DNA from: Pontibacillus yanchengensis Y32
GTDB taxonomy: Bacteria; Bacillota; Bacilli; Bacillales; BH030062
Assembly (NCBI RefSeq): GCF_000770635.1
Contig: NZ_AVBF01000027.1
Span: forward strand, 1 to 52,253
Direction of reading: 5' to 3'
DNA: 52,253 bases
In this document: positions 41,822 through 50,510 of the stretch, one piece after another
How the letters are laid out: every line of letters starts with the position of its first letter
How positions within the stretch are numbered: the first letter of the stretch is position 1
Notes under the pieces: generated by a model
The model's database searches: none
What the model saw: the letters and a program-made list of their open reading frames with translations, nothing else
Told to the model about the DNA's origin: nothing
Program-made: the position numbers and the translations under genes

Positions 41822-42277
41822 TTAACTTTTTTCACTATTTTCTTCTTCCATCGCTTCCTTCATCCGTCTAACATGATCGCCATCTTCCTTTTTCATAATT
41901 CGTTTAAATAATGGTTTAATTAGCTTCATCTTTAAGGAAGAAGCGTTGATTTCACATTCAAAGGTAACTTCTGTACCACCCGTTTCTGTTGACTTTAATT
42001 TGTAATGATAGAGTGTCGCCAGTCCTTCAAGCTCACTACGCACGGAGAACTTTTCATTTGGTTCATATTCTGTAACTTCAATCTCTGAAGAAGCTTCTCT
42101 GCCCCTTATCAATCGAGTTTCTTTAAATCTTGTACCAACTCCAAAGGGTCCTTCTGTGAGAATTTCATTTTTTACAACGTTCGGCATAATGGTCGTCGCG
42201 TTATCGAAGCTAGTCAGAAACGTAAATACTTCTTCTTTAGGCTTTGCTATGGTTACTTGATCTGAAAAGGCAGTCAT
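41822..42277 (-). CDS. SRPBCC-superfamily protein (polyketide-cyclase/START-like fold)
   Basis: 151 residues. VTIAKPKEEVFTFLTSFDNA at the start, GVGTRFKETRLIRGREASSE in the middle and a long terminal helix (LKMKLIKPLFKRIMKKEDGD) are typical of the SRPBCC (Polyketide_cyc2 or CoxG-like) fold, which encloses a hydrophobic cavity for lipids or aromatics. No catalytic residue can be assigned. GGAAGGGG lies eight bases before the ATG; a GTG one codon upstream is the alternative. It is monocistronic. Confidence 0.88.
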   Translation of the reverse strand: MTAFSDQVTIAKPKEEVFTFLTSFDNATTIMPNVVKNEILTEGPFGVGTRFKETRLIRGREASSEIEVTEYEPNEKFSVRSELEGLATLYHYKLKSTETGGTEVTFECEINASSLKMKLIKPLFKRIMKKEDGDHVRRMKEAMEEENSEKS

Positions 42278-42470
42278 CACTTATTCCCCTTCCTTTATTT
42301 CCTCGGTAATGTAGTATTCTCTATTTCTTCATATGTTACCTTTTCACTTGATAGAAAAACATATCTATTCTGCCTTCACTACTTCTCTTTTCTTGTACGA
42401 ATAACCCCAGACCATTTATACTAGAGTAGGAAAATAATAGAAGAAGATTAATAGAAAGGGAGGAGATTAC

Positions 42471-43676
42471 ATGGGAAAGTGGATAACCACGATACTTACG
42501 GCTATGCTAGTCACCTTTAGCATAATCCCAAGTGTTGGTGCTGCAGAAGAAACATACAAAGAGTTATCGATGGACAAAAAGAGAGAAATGTTAACAGAAA
42601 TTGCATTAGAGGAAGGGATTCCACCGGAGATTTTGAAAGCGGTGGCTGAAAGAGAAAGTCAAATGATGCAATTTAAAGATGGGGAGCCTTTTATTCGAGA
42701 AGACGATGGTGGAACTGGCATCATGCAAATTACCAATCCTAATATGGATGTAGATGAAGAAAAGCTTAAAACAGACACTGAATACAACATAAGAATAGGT
42801 GCCAAAATATTAAACCAAAAATGGAATCTTATGGGACAAAACATTCCATCTATAAATGACTCGAATCGAATGATGCTTGAGCATTGGTACTTCCCTTTGA
42901 TGGCTTATCACGGCGCATCTGGAACAAACGACCCTCAGAAGCAAGAATTAACCTATCAGGAAGAAGTGTATGATATAATTGCTAATGAAAGTAGAGTTAG
43001 CGTCTTCCCTATGCCAACATTTCCAGAAGGCTTTTTTGGATATGATGATGGTAAGTTAAAGTTTGATGAACTAACTTCCCAAACATGGGAGAACGGTAAC
43101 ACGATATCTACTCAAATGTTCCAACAAGGTGACGAGGTTTATGTAATGAACTCTGCACAAGGAATTAACTTTGGTTATATTAGAGATAGCAAAGATAGTT
43201 CTGGCACCAGAGATATGCTAGGATATCACACTAAACTAGAAATCGTAGATGGCCCATATTTTAAAGATACGAACAAAAACAATCACTTTATCAAATACAA
43301 AGTGAAAGGCCCAAATGGTATCAGCGGTTACATCTCATCTTCCAATCTACGTTCCATGGATATGAAACAAACGAACTTCACTGATTGGACAGACAACTCT
43401 GATACAGTGGAACCAAATAAAACGTGGACTATTAACTTCAATACGAAGCTGAACACTGGCTCTGTGAACGAAAAGAACGTATATATCGTAAACGAAAATG
43501 GTGTAGGGATTCGTTCAGTAGTTACACTAAGCGATGACGGTAAGTCTCTTACCATCAATCCTAACAATGACTTAGAAACTGGAATGAATTACACCCTTTA
43601 CATTGAAGGCATCGTATCAAGCACTGGCGGCAAGATGGAAACACCAATCTCCAAATCCTTCACTGTATCGAATTAA
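42471..43676 (+). CDS. Secreted muramidase/lytic-transglycosylase-like protein with SbsA Ig-like domain
   Basis: 401 residues with a signal peptide ending near PSVGAAEE. Residues of about 35-160 look like an SLT-type lysozyme domain: EIALEEGIPPEILKAVAERE supplies the catalytic Glu, GGTGIMQITNP the Gly/Gln core and LMAYHGASGTND the late aromatic motif. A middle part of about 110 residues is SH3-like (GDEVYVMNSAQGINFGYIRD). The last 85 residues are a Big_5/SbsA Ig-like domain (NKTWTINFNTKLNTGSVNEK), homologous to the one on the 12.2 kb protein. It probably trims or binds peptidoglycan outside the cell. GGGAGGAGATTAC precedes the ATG. Confidence 0.88.
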   Translation: MGKWITTILTAMLVTFSIIPSVGAAEETYKELSMDKKREMLTEIALEEGIPPEILKAVAERESQMMQFKDGEPFIREDDGGTGIMQITNPNMDVDEEKLKTDTEYNIRIGAKILNQKWNLMGQNIPSINDSNRMMLEHWYFPLMAYHGASGTNDPQKQELTYQEEVYDIIANESRVSVFPMPTFPEGFFGYDDGKLKFDELTSQTWENGNTISTQMFQQGDEVYVMNSAQGINFGYIRDSKDSSGTRDMLGYHTKLEIVDGPYFKDTNKNNHFIKYKVKGPNGISGYISSSNLRSMDMKQTNFTDWTDNSDTVEPNKTWTINFNTKLNTGSVNEKNVYIVNENGVGIRSVVTLSDDGKSLTINPNNDLETGMNYTLYIEGIVSSTGGKMETPISKSFTVSN

Positions 43677-43822
43677 GAAAAGCGCAAGCGCCCTGCTAGC
43701 GACGTATGGGCTGGACTGAACCGCAGGAGATAAAGGAAACACGAAGAACGAAGTGATTCGATGTTGACTTATCGGACGGAGGTGAGGGAAGCACACTAGT
43801 CGCTGGGCGCTGGAGCTAGACA
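43677..43822 (+). repeat. R1 interspersed repeat, copy lacking the tail
   Basis: AAGCGCAAGCGCCCTGCTAG at the left, AGTCGCTGGGCGCTGGAGCT at the right, and then the sequence diverges (AGACACGTAAGCG). It starts right after the preceding stop codon TAA. Confidence 0.88.
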
Positions 43823-43864
43823 CGTAAGCGTCAGAAATTTATACTTTCTTTACGTATAAAAACC

Positions 43865-43905
43865 AAACGAGCCCGGATGTCTTAACATCGGGGCTCGTTT
43901 TTTAC
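43865..43905. terminator. Bidirectional terminator between convergent genes
   Basis: AAACGAGCCC-G-GATGT and ACATC-G-GGGCTCGTTT pair with one mismatch around CTTA. T runs lie on both sides. Confidence 0.8.
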
Positions 43906-46328
43906 TTAATCAACACCTGCTTCAAATTCCATATGCCATTTGCATACTCTCGAATCGTACGGTCACTTGAAAATATACCTGAATTAGCTATGTTATAGAC
44001 ACTCTTCGTTAGCCATTCGGTTTTGTTCTTATAGCATTTAGCTATGGCTGCTTGAGCTTCGATGTAGGAGGCAAAGTCCTTCAACACAAAGTATTCATCG
44101 TAATCGATTAAGCTGTAATAGATGGATTTAAAGTCTACGTCTTCTTTTACAAAGGTTCCATTCACCATTTGGTCGAGAATCGTTTTAATTCTGGGATCGC
44201 GATTATAGAGATCTCGAGCGTGGTATCCGCCATGTTCATAATAATCTAGAACTTCGTCAGGCTTTAAGCCAAATAAGAAAATATTGTCCATTCCTACCGC
44301 TTCGGCCATTTCAATATTGGCTCCATCGTTTGTGCCAATCGTGATAGCCCCATTCATCATAAACTTCATGTTCCCCGTTCCGGATGCTTCCTTACTTGCA
44401 GTTGAGATTTGCTCACTAATATCTGCTGCTGGAATAATAAGCTCTGCGTCCGATACTCCATAATTTCGAATAAAAACAACCTTAATCTGATCCCTTATCG
44501 ACGTATCATGGTTAATAACATCCGCAATTGTATGAATGAGCTTCACAATACTTTTCGCAAGATGATAGCTAGGAGCTGCTTTTCCACCAAAAATAAAGGT
44601 TCGAGGCGTAATGGAAGCATTTGGATTTTCCTTCAAACGACGATATAAATCCATAATGTGAAAAACATTAAGCAATTGACGCTTATAGGCGTGCATGCGT
44701 TTAATGTGAACATCGAATATCGAATCTGGATCTACATGAATGTCATAATCGCGTTGGATGACGTTCGCAAGTTTTACTTTCGACTGCCTTTTTACGAGCT
44801 CTAATTGCTCGTGCAGGCTTGAATCATCTGCATATGGAACCAGTTGGATAAGGTCGGACGGATTTTCAATCCAAGACGTACCAATTGTATCTTTGATGAC
44901 GTCCGTCAAACCAGGATTCGCTTGCATAAGCCACCTTCGATGTGTAATGCCATTTGTCTTATTGTTAAATTTATGAGGTTCACGCTCATAAAAGTTACTC
45001 ATTAAATCCTGCTTTAAGATGGTACTATGCAATTCAGAAACGCCGTTTACACTGTAACTTCCTACAATAGCTAGGTTGGCCATATTTACGTATCCATCGG
45101 CAAGTATAGCCATCCCTCGAATTCTATCCCATTCTCCAGGGTACTCATCCCATAAACCTCGACAAAACCGTTCATTGATTTCTTCTATAATCATAAAAAT
45201 TCGAGGTAACAAAGGTTTCATAATATCAATCGGCCATCGTTCCAGAGCCTCGGCTAAAATAGTGTGATTCGTGTAAGAGATGGTCTCGGTCGTAATGGAC
45301 CATGCTTCATCCCAGCTCAACCCTTCCTGATCCATTAATAACCTCATTAGTTCAGGGACGGCTAATACTGGGTGGGTGTCATTTATGTGTAAGGCAATTT
45401 TCTTTGGTAAATCCTTGATCCTAGGGTGCATACGCTTAAATCGACAAAGAATACTCTGGAGGCTGGCTGACACGAGAAAATATTGTTGCTTGAGGCGAAG
45501 CTGTTTTCCTTCAAGGGTTGAATCATCAGGATAAAGAAATTCAGAAATAGCTTCTGTAGCTCGCTTATACTCAATCATTTTGTGATAATGCTTATGGTTC
45601 AAGTGTCCAAAGTCAAAATCTTTTATAGCTGATTCAGCACTCCAGAGGCGTAACGAATTCACTGTGTGATTATGATAGCCAACAACAGGAACGTCATATG
45701 GCACAGCCAAAACCGGCTCATAATTCACATGGTCGAAGTGGATCATCCCATCTTCTTCTCTAGATTGCACTTCCCCCCAAAATCGAACCTCTACTGTTTT
45801 ATCTGACTTTCTAACTTCCCAGACGTTCCCTTCTCTGAGCCAATAATCTGGGATTTCTACTTGATACCCATCAATAATCTTTTGTTCAAACAAACCATAT
45901 TTGTAGCGAATACCACAACCATGCCCTGGCAAATGAAGGGAAGCCATGGAATCTAGGAAACATGCAGCCAGACGGCCAAGACCACCATTCCCTAGTCCGG
46001 CATCTGGCTCTTGAGCTTCTACTTCCTCAAGATCAATACCTAAATCAGCAAACCCTTCCTCACAAACATCTCGAATTCCGAGGTTCATTAAATTGCTTTT
46101 CAACAACTTCCCTAGCAAAAATTCCAACGACAAATAGTAAACCTGCTTATCTCCATTCTCACGGTACTGATCGTTTGTAGCAATCCAGTTCCGACTTACA
46201 TACTCCCTTACCATGGAACCTAATGTCACATATTTATCAGCAAGCGTCGTCTCTTCCACACCCTTACCATGAATGTTGACCAAACGCTCCAAAAAGGCTT
46301 CTTTAAAGGAGTTTTTATGCTGAAACAC
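43902..46328 (-). CDS. glgP: Glycogen/maltodextrin phosphorylase
   Basis: 808 residues. PLP enzyme that releases glucose-1-phosphate from alpha-1,4-glucans. The PLP-Lys region reads ASGTGNMKFMMNGAITIGTN then DGANIEM near residue 650, and PDAGLGNGGLGRLAACFLDS near residue 110 is the activation/substrate region of the family. HINDTHPVLAVPELMR and KRMHAYKRQLLNV are further family blocks. The start is GTG and shares one base with the glgA stop codon (TAGTG), so translation is probably coupled. It is the last gene of the glgA-glgP pair. Confidence 0.96.
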   Translation of the reverse strand: MFQHKNSFKEAFLERLVNIHGKGVEETTLADKYVTLGSMVREYVSRNWIATNDQYRENGDKQVYYLSLEFLLGKLLKSNLMNLGIRDVCEEGFADLGIDLEEVEAQEPDAGLGNGGLGRLAACFLDSMASLHLPGHGCGIRYKYGLFEQKIIDGYQVEIPDYWLREGNVWEVRKSDKTVEVRFWGEVQSREEDGMIHFDHVNYEPVLAVPYDVPVVGYHNHTVNSLRLWSAESAIKDFDFGHLNHKHYHKMIEYKRATEAISEFLYPDDSTLEGKQLRLKQQYFLVSASLQSILCRFKRMHPRIKDLPKKIALHINDTHPVLAVPELMRLLMDQEGLSWDEAWSITTETISYTNHTILAEALERWPIDIMKPLLPRIFMIIEEINERFCRGLWDEYPGEWDRIRGMAILADGYVNMANLAIVGSYSVNGVSELHSTILKQDLMSNFYEREPHKFNNKTNGITHRRWLMQANPGLTDVIKDTIGTSWIENPSDLIQLVPYADDSSLHEQLELVKRQSKVKLANVIQRDYDIHVDPDSIFDVHIKRMHAYKRQLLNVFHIMDLYRRLKENPNASITPRTFIFGGKAAPSYHLAKSIVKLIHTIADVINHDTSIRDQIKVVFIRNYGVSDAELIIPAADISEQISTASKEASGTGNMKFMMNGAITIGTNDGANIEMAEAVGMDNIFLFGLKPDEVLDYYEHGGYHARDLYNRDPRIKTILDQMVNGTFVKEDVDFKSIYYSLIDYDEYFVLKDFASYIEAQAAIAKCYKNKTEWLTKSVYNIANSGIFSSDRTIREYANGIWNLKQVLIK

Positions 46329-47779
46329 TACAGCACCACCGCCTCAGAGACTTCACAAACACGTTCATAAAGAGCTTTGTATCGCAAAGAAGACTGCGTC
46401 CAACTCACATCACATTTTCTAATATTTTGATTGATTCTCCACCAAACGAATGGATCCTCATAACACGCTAATGCTCTGCGAATCGTATGCAGCATGTCAT
46501 CTGCATTATAATGTTCAAAGCTAAATCCATTCCCATCCCCTGTGCGTTCATCGTAGGATTGAATAGTATCCTTTAGTCCACCAGTTTCTCGCACCACTGG
46601 CACTGTCTCATATTGAAGAGCAATCAACTGGCTCACACCACATGGTTCATATTTTGACGGCATGAGCAATAAATCAGCCGCTGCATATATTTGATGAGAC
46701 AACGCTTCATCAAAAGAAGGTTGAAACGCCATTTTTTCAGGAAAATATGCTGCAATATCTCCTAATACTTGCTCATAATACTCTTCCCCTTCCCCTACAA
46801 TCACCACTTGAATATCCTCTTCTAGAAGGTCTTCAATGACATGGGTCAACAAGTCAATTCCTTTTTGTTCGACCAAACGCGTAACCATCGCTAGCATAGG
46901 AACTTCTAATTTTGGAAGTCCAAAACGCTCTTGAACAGCACGCTTGTTTTCCGATTTCCAATCATACACGCCTCGTTTTGTGTGAAGATGTTCGTCTTGA
47001 TAAGGATTATAAGCACGATAATCTATTCCATTAGGTATGCCGATTAACTTACTTGAACAATGTTGGAGCACGCCATCTAAACCTTCACCATACTCAGGCT
47101 GTTGGATTTCCTGTGCATACGTGTCACTTACTGTCGTTAGATAATCAGCATAAAGAAGTCCAGCCTTCATAAAGTTCACCTGTCCATAGAACTCAAGCTG
47201 CTCTGATGTAAAGTACGCTTCGTCTAATTCTAGTAGATCCCCAAGAACATCAGCAGGGAAAATGCCTTGATATTTTAAATTATGAATCGTTAAGATGGTT
47301 TTCATATTTTGATAATACGGATTGTCTGCATAATACGTACGTAAATATAAGCTTGTTAACGCAGTTTGCCAATCATGGGTATGCAACATATCTGGTTGAA
47401 AATCAAGCTCTGGTAAAATCTCAAGGACAGCTTTTGAGAAAAAGGCAAAGCGTTCTGCTTCGTCATAGTCATTCCCTTGACCATATATATAATCTCTACC
47501 GAAGTAAAACTCATTATCAATAAAATAGTAGTGGACACCATCGATTTCTAACTCTTCCACACCACAGTATTGGTTTCGCCAACCAAGTGAAACATCAACG
47601 GCAACCTTCTCTTTCATTTGCTCCTTCCAATAATCAGGAATCGATTTATATTTCGGCACAATCACTCTTACATCAAGTCCTTGTTCCTGTAACGAAACTG
47701 GCAATGACCCAATCACATCTGCTAATCCACCTGTTTTACTAAATGGAACACATTCTGAAGCTACAAATAATATTTTCAT
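46328..47779 (-). CDS. glgA: Glycogen synthase (ADP-glucose type, GT5)
   Basis: 483 residues. SKTGGLADVIGSLP near residue 15 is the ADP-glucose-binding K-x-G-G-L motif. THDWQTALTSLYLRTYY and FMKAGLLYADYLTTVSDTYA follow. The C-terminal domain holds RLVEQKGIDLLTHVIEDLLE and LMPSKYEPCGVSQLIALQYE, with the usual E-P-C-G active-site loop. AAGGAGGAGCAGGAA precedes the ATG. In Bacillus the operon is usually glgBCDAP; here glgA is the first gene and glgB, glgC and glgD are not in the window. They may lie elsewhere, or an R1 insertion may have split the operon. Confidence 0.96.
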   Translation of the reverse strand: MKILFVASECVPFSKTGGLADVIGSLPVSLQEQGLDVRVIVPKYKSIPDYWKEQMKEKVAVDVSLGWRNQYCGVEELEIDGVHYYFIDNEFYFGRDYIYGQGNDYDEAERFAFFSKAVLEILPELDFQPDMLHTHDWQTALTSLYLRTYYADNPYYQNMKTILTIHNLKYQGIFPADVLGDLLELDEAYFTSEQLEFYGQVNFMKAGLLYADYLTTVSDTYAQEIQQPEYGEGLDGVLQHCSSKLIGIPNGIDYRAYNPYQDEHLHTKRGVYDWKSENKRAVQERFGLPKLEVPMLAMVTRLVEQKGIDLLTHVIEDLLEEDIQVVIVGEGEEYYEQVLGDIAAYFPEKMAFQPSFDEALSHQIYAAADLLLMPSKYEPCGVSQLIALQYETVPVVRETGGLKDTIQSYDERTGDGNGFSFEHYNADDMLHTIRRALACYEDPFVWWRINQNIRKCDVSWTQSSLRYKALYERVCEVSEAVVL

Positions 47780-48049
47780 TTCCTGCTCCTCCTTATACGA
47801 ATTAGACTTGCCGATGACAGGAAGTACGATAGCAATCAGCCTCTTCCTTACTCACCTAACAATTCCCACCTATTGAACTCATCCTTGAAACTACTCCGTT
47901 TCAGCACATGACTAGGTGTTATGTAGAAAAATGGACGTACTTTTACGATGTGTCCAATTCATGTTCATACAAGAAAATGTATGTGGGACAAAACAAAATC
48001 ATGATAATAAGTTATAGATTTTTTTGCAGAACTAAAAAGATACGAAAGG

Positions 48050-48315
48050 AACAAAAGCGCAAGCGCCCGGGTAGCGACGTACAAACTGCTGCCCACACGA
48101 CGTGGGTTGGTTCGATGTTGCTACGTGACGTAGCGATTTTAATCGAACTTCCCTTGAATCCGTATGAGATAAAGGAAACACGGAGAGCGACAGCGATCCG
48201 ATGTTGACTTATCGTAAGGAGGTGCAGGAAGTTTGCTAGTCGCTGGGCGCTGGAGCTGGACGTGGCCGCATCACTTTTTCAGTTATATACAAGCATTGAA
48301 TTATATAATTTCCTA
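48050..48315 (+). repeat. R1 interspersed repeat, long variant
   Basis: ACAAAAGCGCAAGCGCCCGG at the left and GTCGCTGGGCGCTGGAGCTG at the right. It includes the extra block with ACGTGGGTTGGTTCGATGTT shared with the 8.9 kb copy. The rest of the 47780-48320 gap shows no credible gene. Confidence 0.9.
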
Positions 48316-48321
48316 GACGAC

Positions 48322-48360
48322 AAAAAAAACAACCAAGCCCGAAATTGGACTTGGTTGTAC
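48322..48360 (-). terminator. Terminator of the DNA glycosylase gene
   Basis: ACAACCAAG and CTTGGTTGT form the stem, followed by TTTTTTTT on the minus strand. Confidence 0.88.
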
Positions 48361-48365
48361 TAAAA

Positions 48366-49238
48366 CTATCCCTCTATACTTCTCCACAATGTTAATGATG
48401 CATAACTTTGATAAGGCTCCCAACCCTGGCTCATCTCCGCTATTTCTTCTTGAGAAGGCTTCTTTTCTTTTTGGAAGTAATATTTCAAAGCGTTTTGGAT
48501 CCCTATATCCGCTTTTGGTAACAGGTTTTCTCTTCCTACACCAAACATTAGCCAATTTTCTACTGTCCACGGGCCTACGCCACGAACTTTTTTTAGACGC
48601 TTCATCACGTCCTCATCTGGCTGTTGAGCTAATTCATGTAGGTCTAACTCGCCATCTACAATCAAACGAGAAGTATCAATCACATACTCCGCTTTTCGCT
48701 GACTAAATTGCAATTCCCTTAATTCTTCGTACGGTATTTGCGCAACTGTTTTAGGTGATGGATAAAACCATACTCCGTCTTTCTTTTCCCCATAGTTTTG
48801 AACGAAACGAGTACTAAGAGTGTATGCGAACTTCATATTGAGTTGCTGATGAATGATGACCTTCATCAAACAGTCATATAGGTGAAAATCCTTCACAATA
48901 GGAGTTCCGGGATGGGCGTTAAACAGTTGATCCAAGTTCGTATCTAGAAAATGCTCATGAACCTTTTCCAAATCACGGTCCCATTGAAAAAGTGCTTTTA
49001 TATGCTGTAACAGGTTATCCTTCTGTTCAACTGATTCACTGGATATCTGAAAAAGAGGTTCACTCGTTTTTCCTAGCGCCTGCACTCGAACGACGTGCTT
49101 TTCTTCCCCTAATTGAACTGGCACATCAACCCAACGTTCCTCCCTGTCCAATTTACTTAACGGATCAAGACTAAAACGTAATAACGTATAATCAAAATCA
49201 TAAAAACTATTGGCTGTCACTTCCTCAGACCACACCAT
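48366..49238 (-). CDS. DNA-3-methyladenine glycosylase II family (AlkA/YfjP-like)
   Basis: 290 residues. Base-excision repair glycosylase of the HhH-GPD superfamily. The helix-hairpin-helix is RLKKVRGVGPWTVENWLMFG near residue 220, and the catalytic Asp lies in LPKADIGIQNALKYYF a little further on. DCLMKVIIHQQLNMKFAYTL is the conserved helix near residue 130. The N-terminal part (FDYTLLRFSLDPLSKLD) is the beta domain of AlkA-like enzymes. AAGGAGGAATGC fixes the ATG (MVWSEEV); the longer start would put that site inside the gene. It is probably co-transcribed with the nucleotidyltransferase gene 31 bp upstream. Confidence 0.92.
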   Translation of the reverse strand: MVWSEEVTANSFYDFDYTLLRFSLDPLSKLDREERWVDVPVQLGEEKHVVRVQALGKTSEPLFQISSESVEQKDNLLQHIKALFQWDRDLEKVHEHFLDTNLDQLFNAHPGTPIVKDFHLYDCLMKVIIHQQLNMKFAYTLSTRFVQNYGEKKDGVWFYPSPKTVAQIPYEELRELQFSQRKAEYVIDTSRLIVDGELDLHELAQQPDEDVMKRLKKVRGVGPWTVENWLMFGVGRENLLPKADIGIQNALKYYFQKEKKPSQEEIAEMSQGWEPYQSYASLTLWRSIEG

Positions 49239-49269
49239 GCATTCCTCCTTCATATACCTTAACCAAGAT

Positions 49270-50055
49270 TTATGCTAGTTGATAATAAGATCGACATTCT
49301 TCTCGTATATACTCCATGAAATTCATAATCACCTGTGCTCTCATTAAGGGAGAAGAGTAATAAGATGAAGCTTGGTCCTGATGATTTTCTCTCAAATGAA
49401 ATCCCTCTAGAAGAATCGTGTCCCATTCCGTTCCAATCTTCTCTTTCAATAGCGATAACGCCTCTGTCTTAGGAACAATTCGCTCCTGATCTAGGGTGCA
49501 AAATATTCGAGCATTGGTTTCAATTGCAAACAAAGCATCTTCATCACCAAGTAGTTGGATTAATTTTTTATTTGGCCAATAGTGTTCCGTATTGTAGCGT
49601 AACGTTTTCTTCACATCGTTCCATGAAGTTTCAAGGGGCAGTTCTTTAATGTCCGGGCCAGTGATCCTAACCCCATGATGTTCGAGTACCCACCACGTAA
49701 CCGCGTTAATATCCCAATGCCCTTTCTTGATTTCTCCTTCTTCACAATACAGGTATGCTTCTAGTTCTTCATTGTATTTTCCAATTTGGCTATTCAACAT
49801 ATACACGCCGTCCATTTCATCTCCAAACGAGTAGTCGTTCTTTAATGTGACATGTAGCTGTTGTAACTTTTCCTCTTCTTCCACTGACAAATGTCTATTT
49901 AATATTGTAATAAAATCAATGTCACTATTTCCTTCTTCAAAAGCATCTAAAGCTAATGAACCATATAAATAGACACCTTTAATTGCGTCATTTAAAAGGT
50001 TGTTCAGTTGCTCTGTATATTCTGTTAGTAAGGATTCTACTTGCTGTGGTACCAA
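49270..50055 (-). CDS. AadA-like aminoglycoside adenylyltransferase-family protein
   Basis: 261 residues. The nucleotidyltransferase motif is GSLALDAF..NSDIDF near residue 33, with two metal-binding Asp residues. The C-terminal helical domain (DUF4111, near 140-250) includes RYNTEHYWPNKKLIQLLGDE and a later NARIFCTL. Overall it resembles ANT(3'')/ANT(9) spectinomycin-type enzymes. Chromosomal homologues often give little or no resistance, so a resistance role is only possible. The start is TTG eight bases after AAGGAGG. Gene order with the DNA glycosylase suggests a small operon. Confidence 0.85.
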   Translation of the reverse strand: MVPQQVESLLTEYTEQLNNLLNDAIKGVYLYGSLALDAFEEGNSDIDFITILNRHLSVEEEEKLQQLHVTLKNDYSFGDEMDGVYMLNSQIGKYNEELEAYLYCEEGEIKKGHWDINAVTWWVLEHHGVRITGPDIKELPLETSWNDVKKTLRYNTEHYWPNKKLIQLLGDEDALFAIETNARIFCTLDQERIVPKTEALSLLKEKIGTEWDTILLEGFHLRENHQDQASSYYSSPLMRAQVIMNFMEYIREECRSYYQLA

Positions 50056-50147
50056 TTATACATCCTCCTTCTGTTCTTGCATTCACTACGAGCAATCGCT
50101 TTGCATATAACGTTTATATACCGACGCTTGGGAATCAAGTTTATGTT

Positions 50148-50164
50148 TTCCCTATATTAGGGAA
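50148..50164. promoter_or_regulatory. Short inverted repeat upstream of the nucleotidyltransferase gene
   Basis: TTCCCTA-TAT-TAGGGAA, a perfect 7+7 inverted repeat. It could be an operator or chance. The remainder of the 50056-50510 gap shows no gene or clear structure. Confidence 0.3.
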
Positions 50165-50510
50165 CTAGAAACAACATACCGAAGAATAGTCATTGGCAAC
50201 ACTTCATATTCATGTAAGTACTACCGCAAGCAACATGTATAATCAGAATTTTTTTGCAATTTATAGGGCTGTATAGTAATTTTAATATATTAAGACGTGC
50301 CGGAATTACACGTGCAAGGATTCTACTAAAAGAAAAAGTGTAAGAGCTTTTCGCCCCTAATAGAATTAGACAAAACATAATCGAGATTCATTTAATAGAT
50401 AGGTGCGAAAAAAACTTCATCTTATATGTTTACTTACTGTAAAAAATAATTTTGTCTAGAAAGTAGAATAACTCCTTGATCATGATCACATTTAGTTAGG
50501 AGTGGTTAAT

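Noticed and set aside
47908-48207. Open frame of 99 codons upstream of glgA on the opposite strand
   Set aside because: It runs into the R1 repeat, has no convincing ribosome site and does not resemble a protein family.
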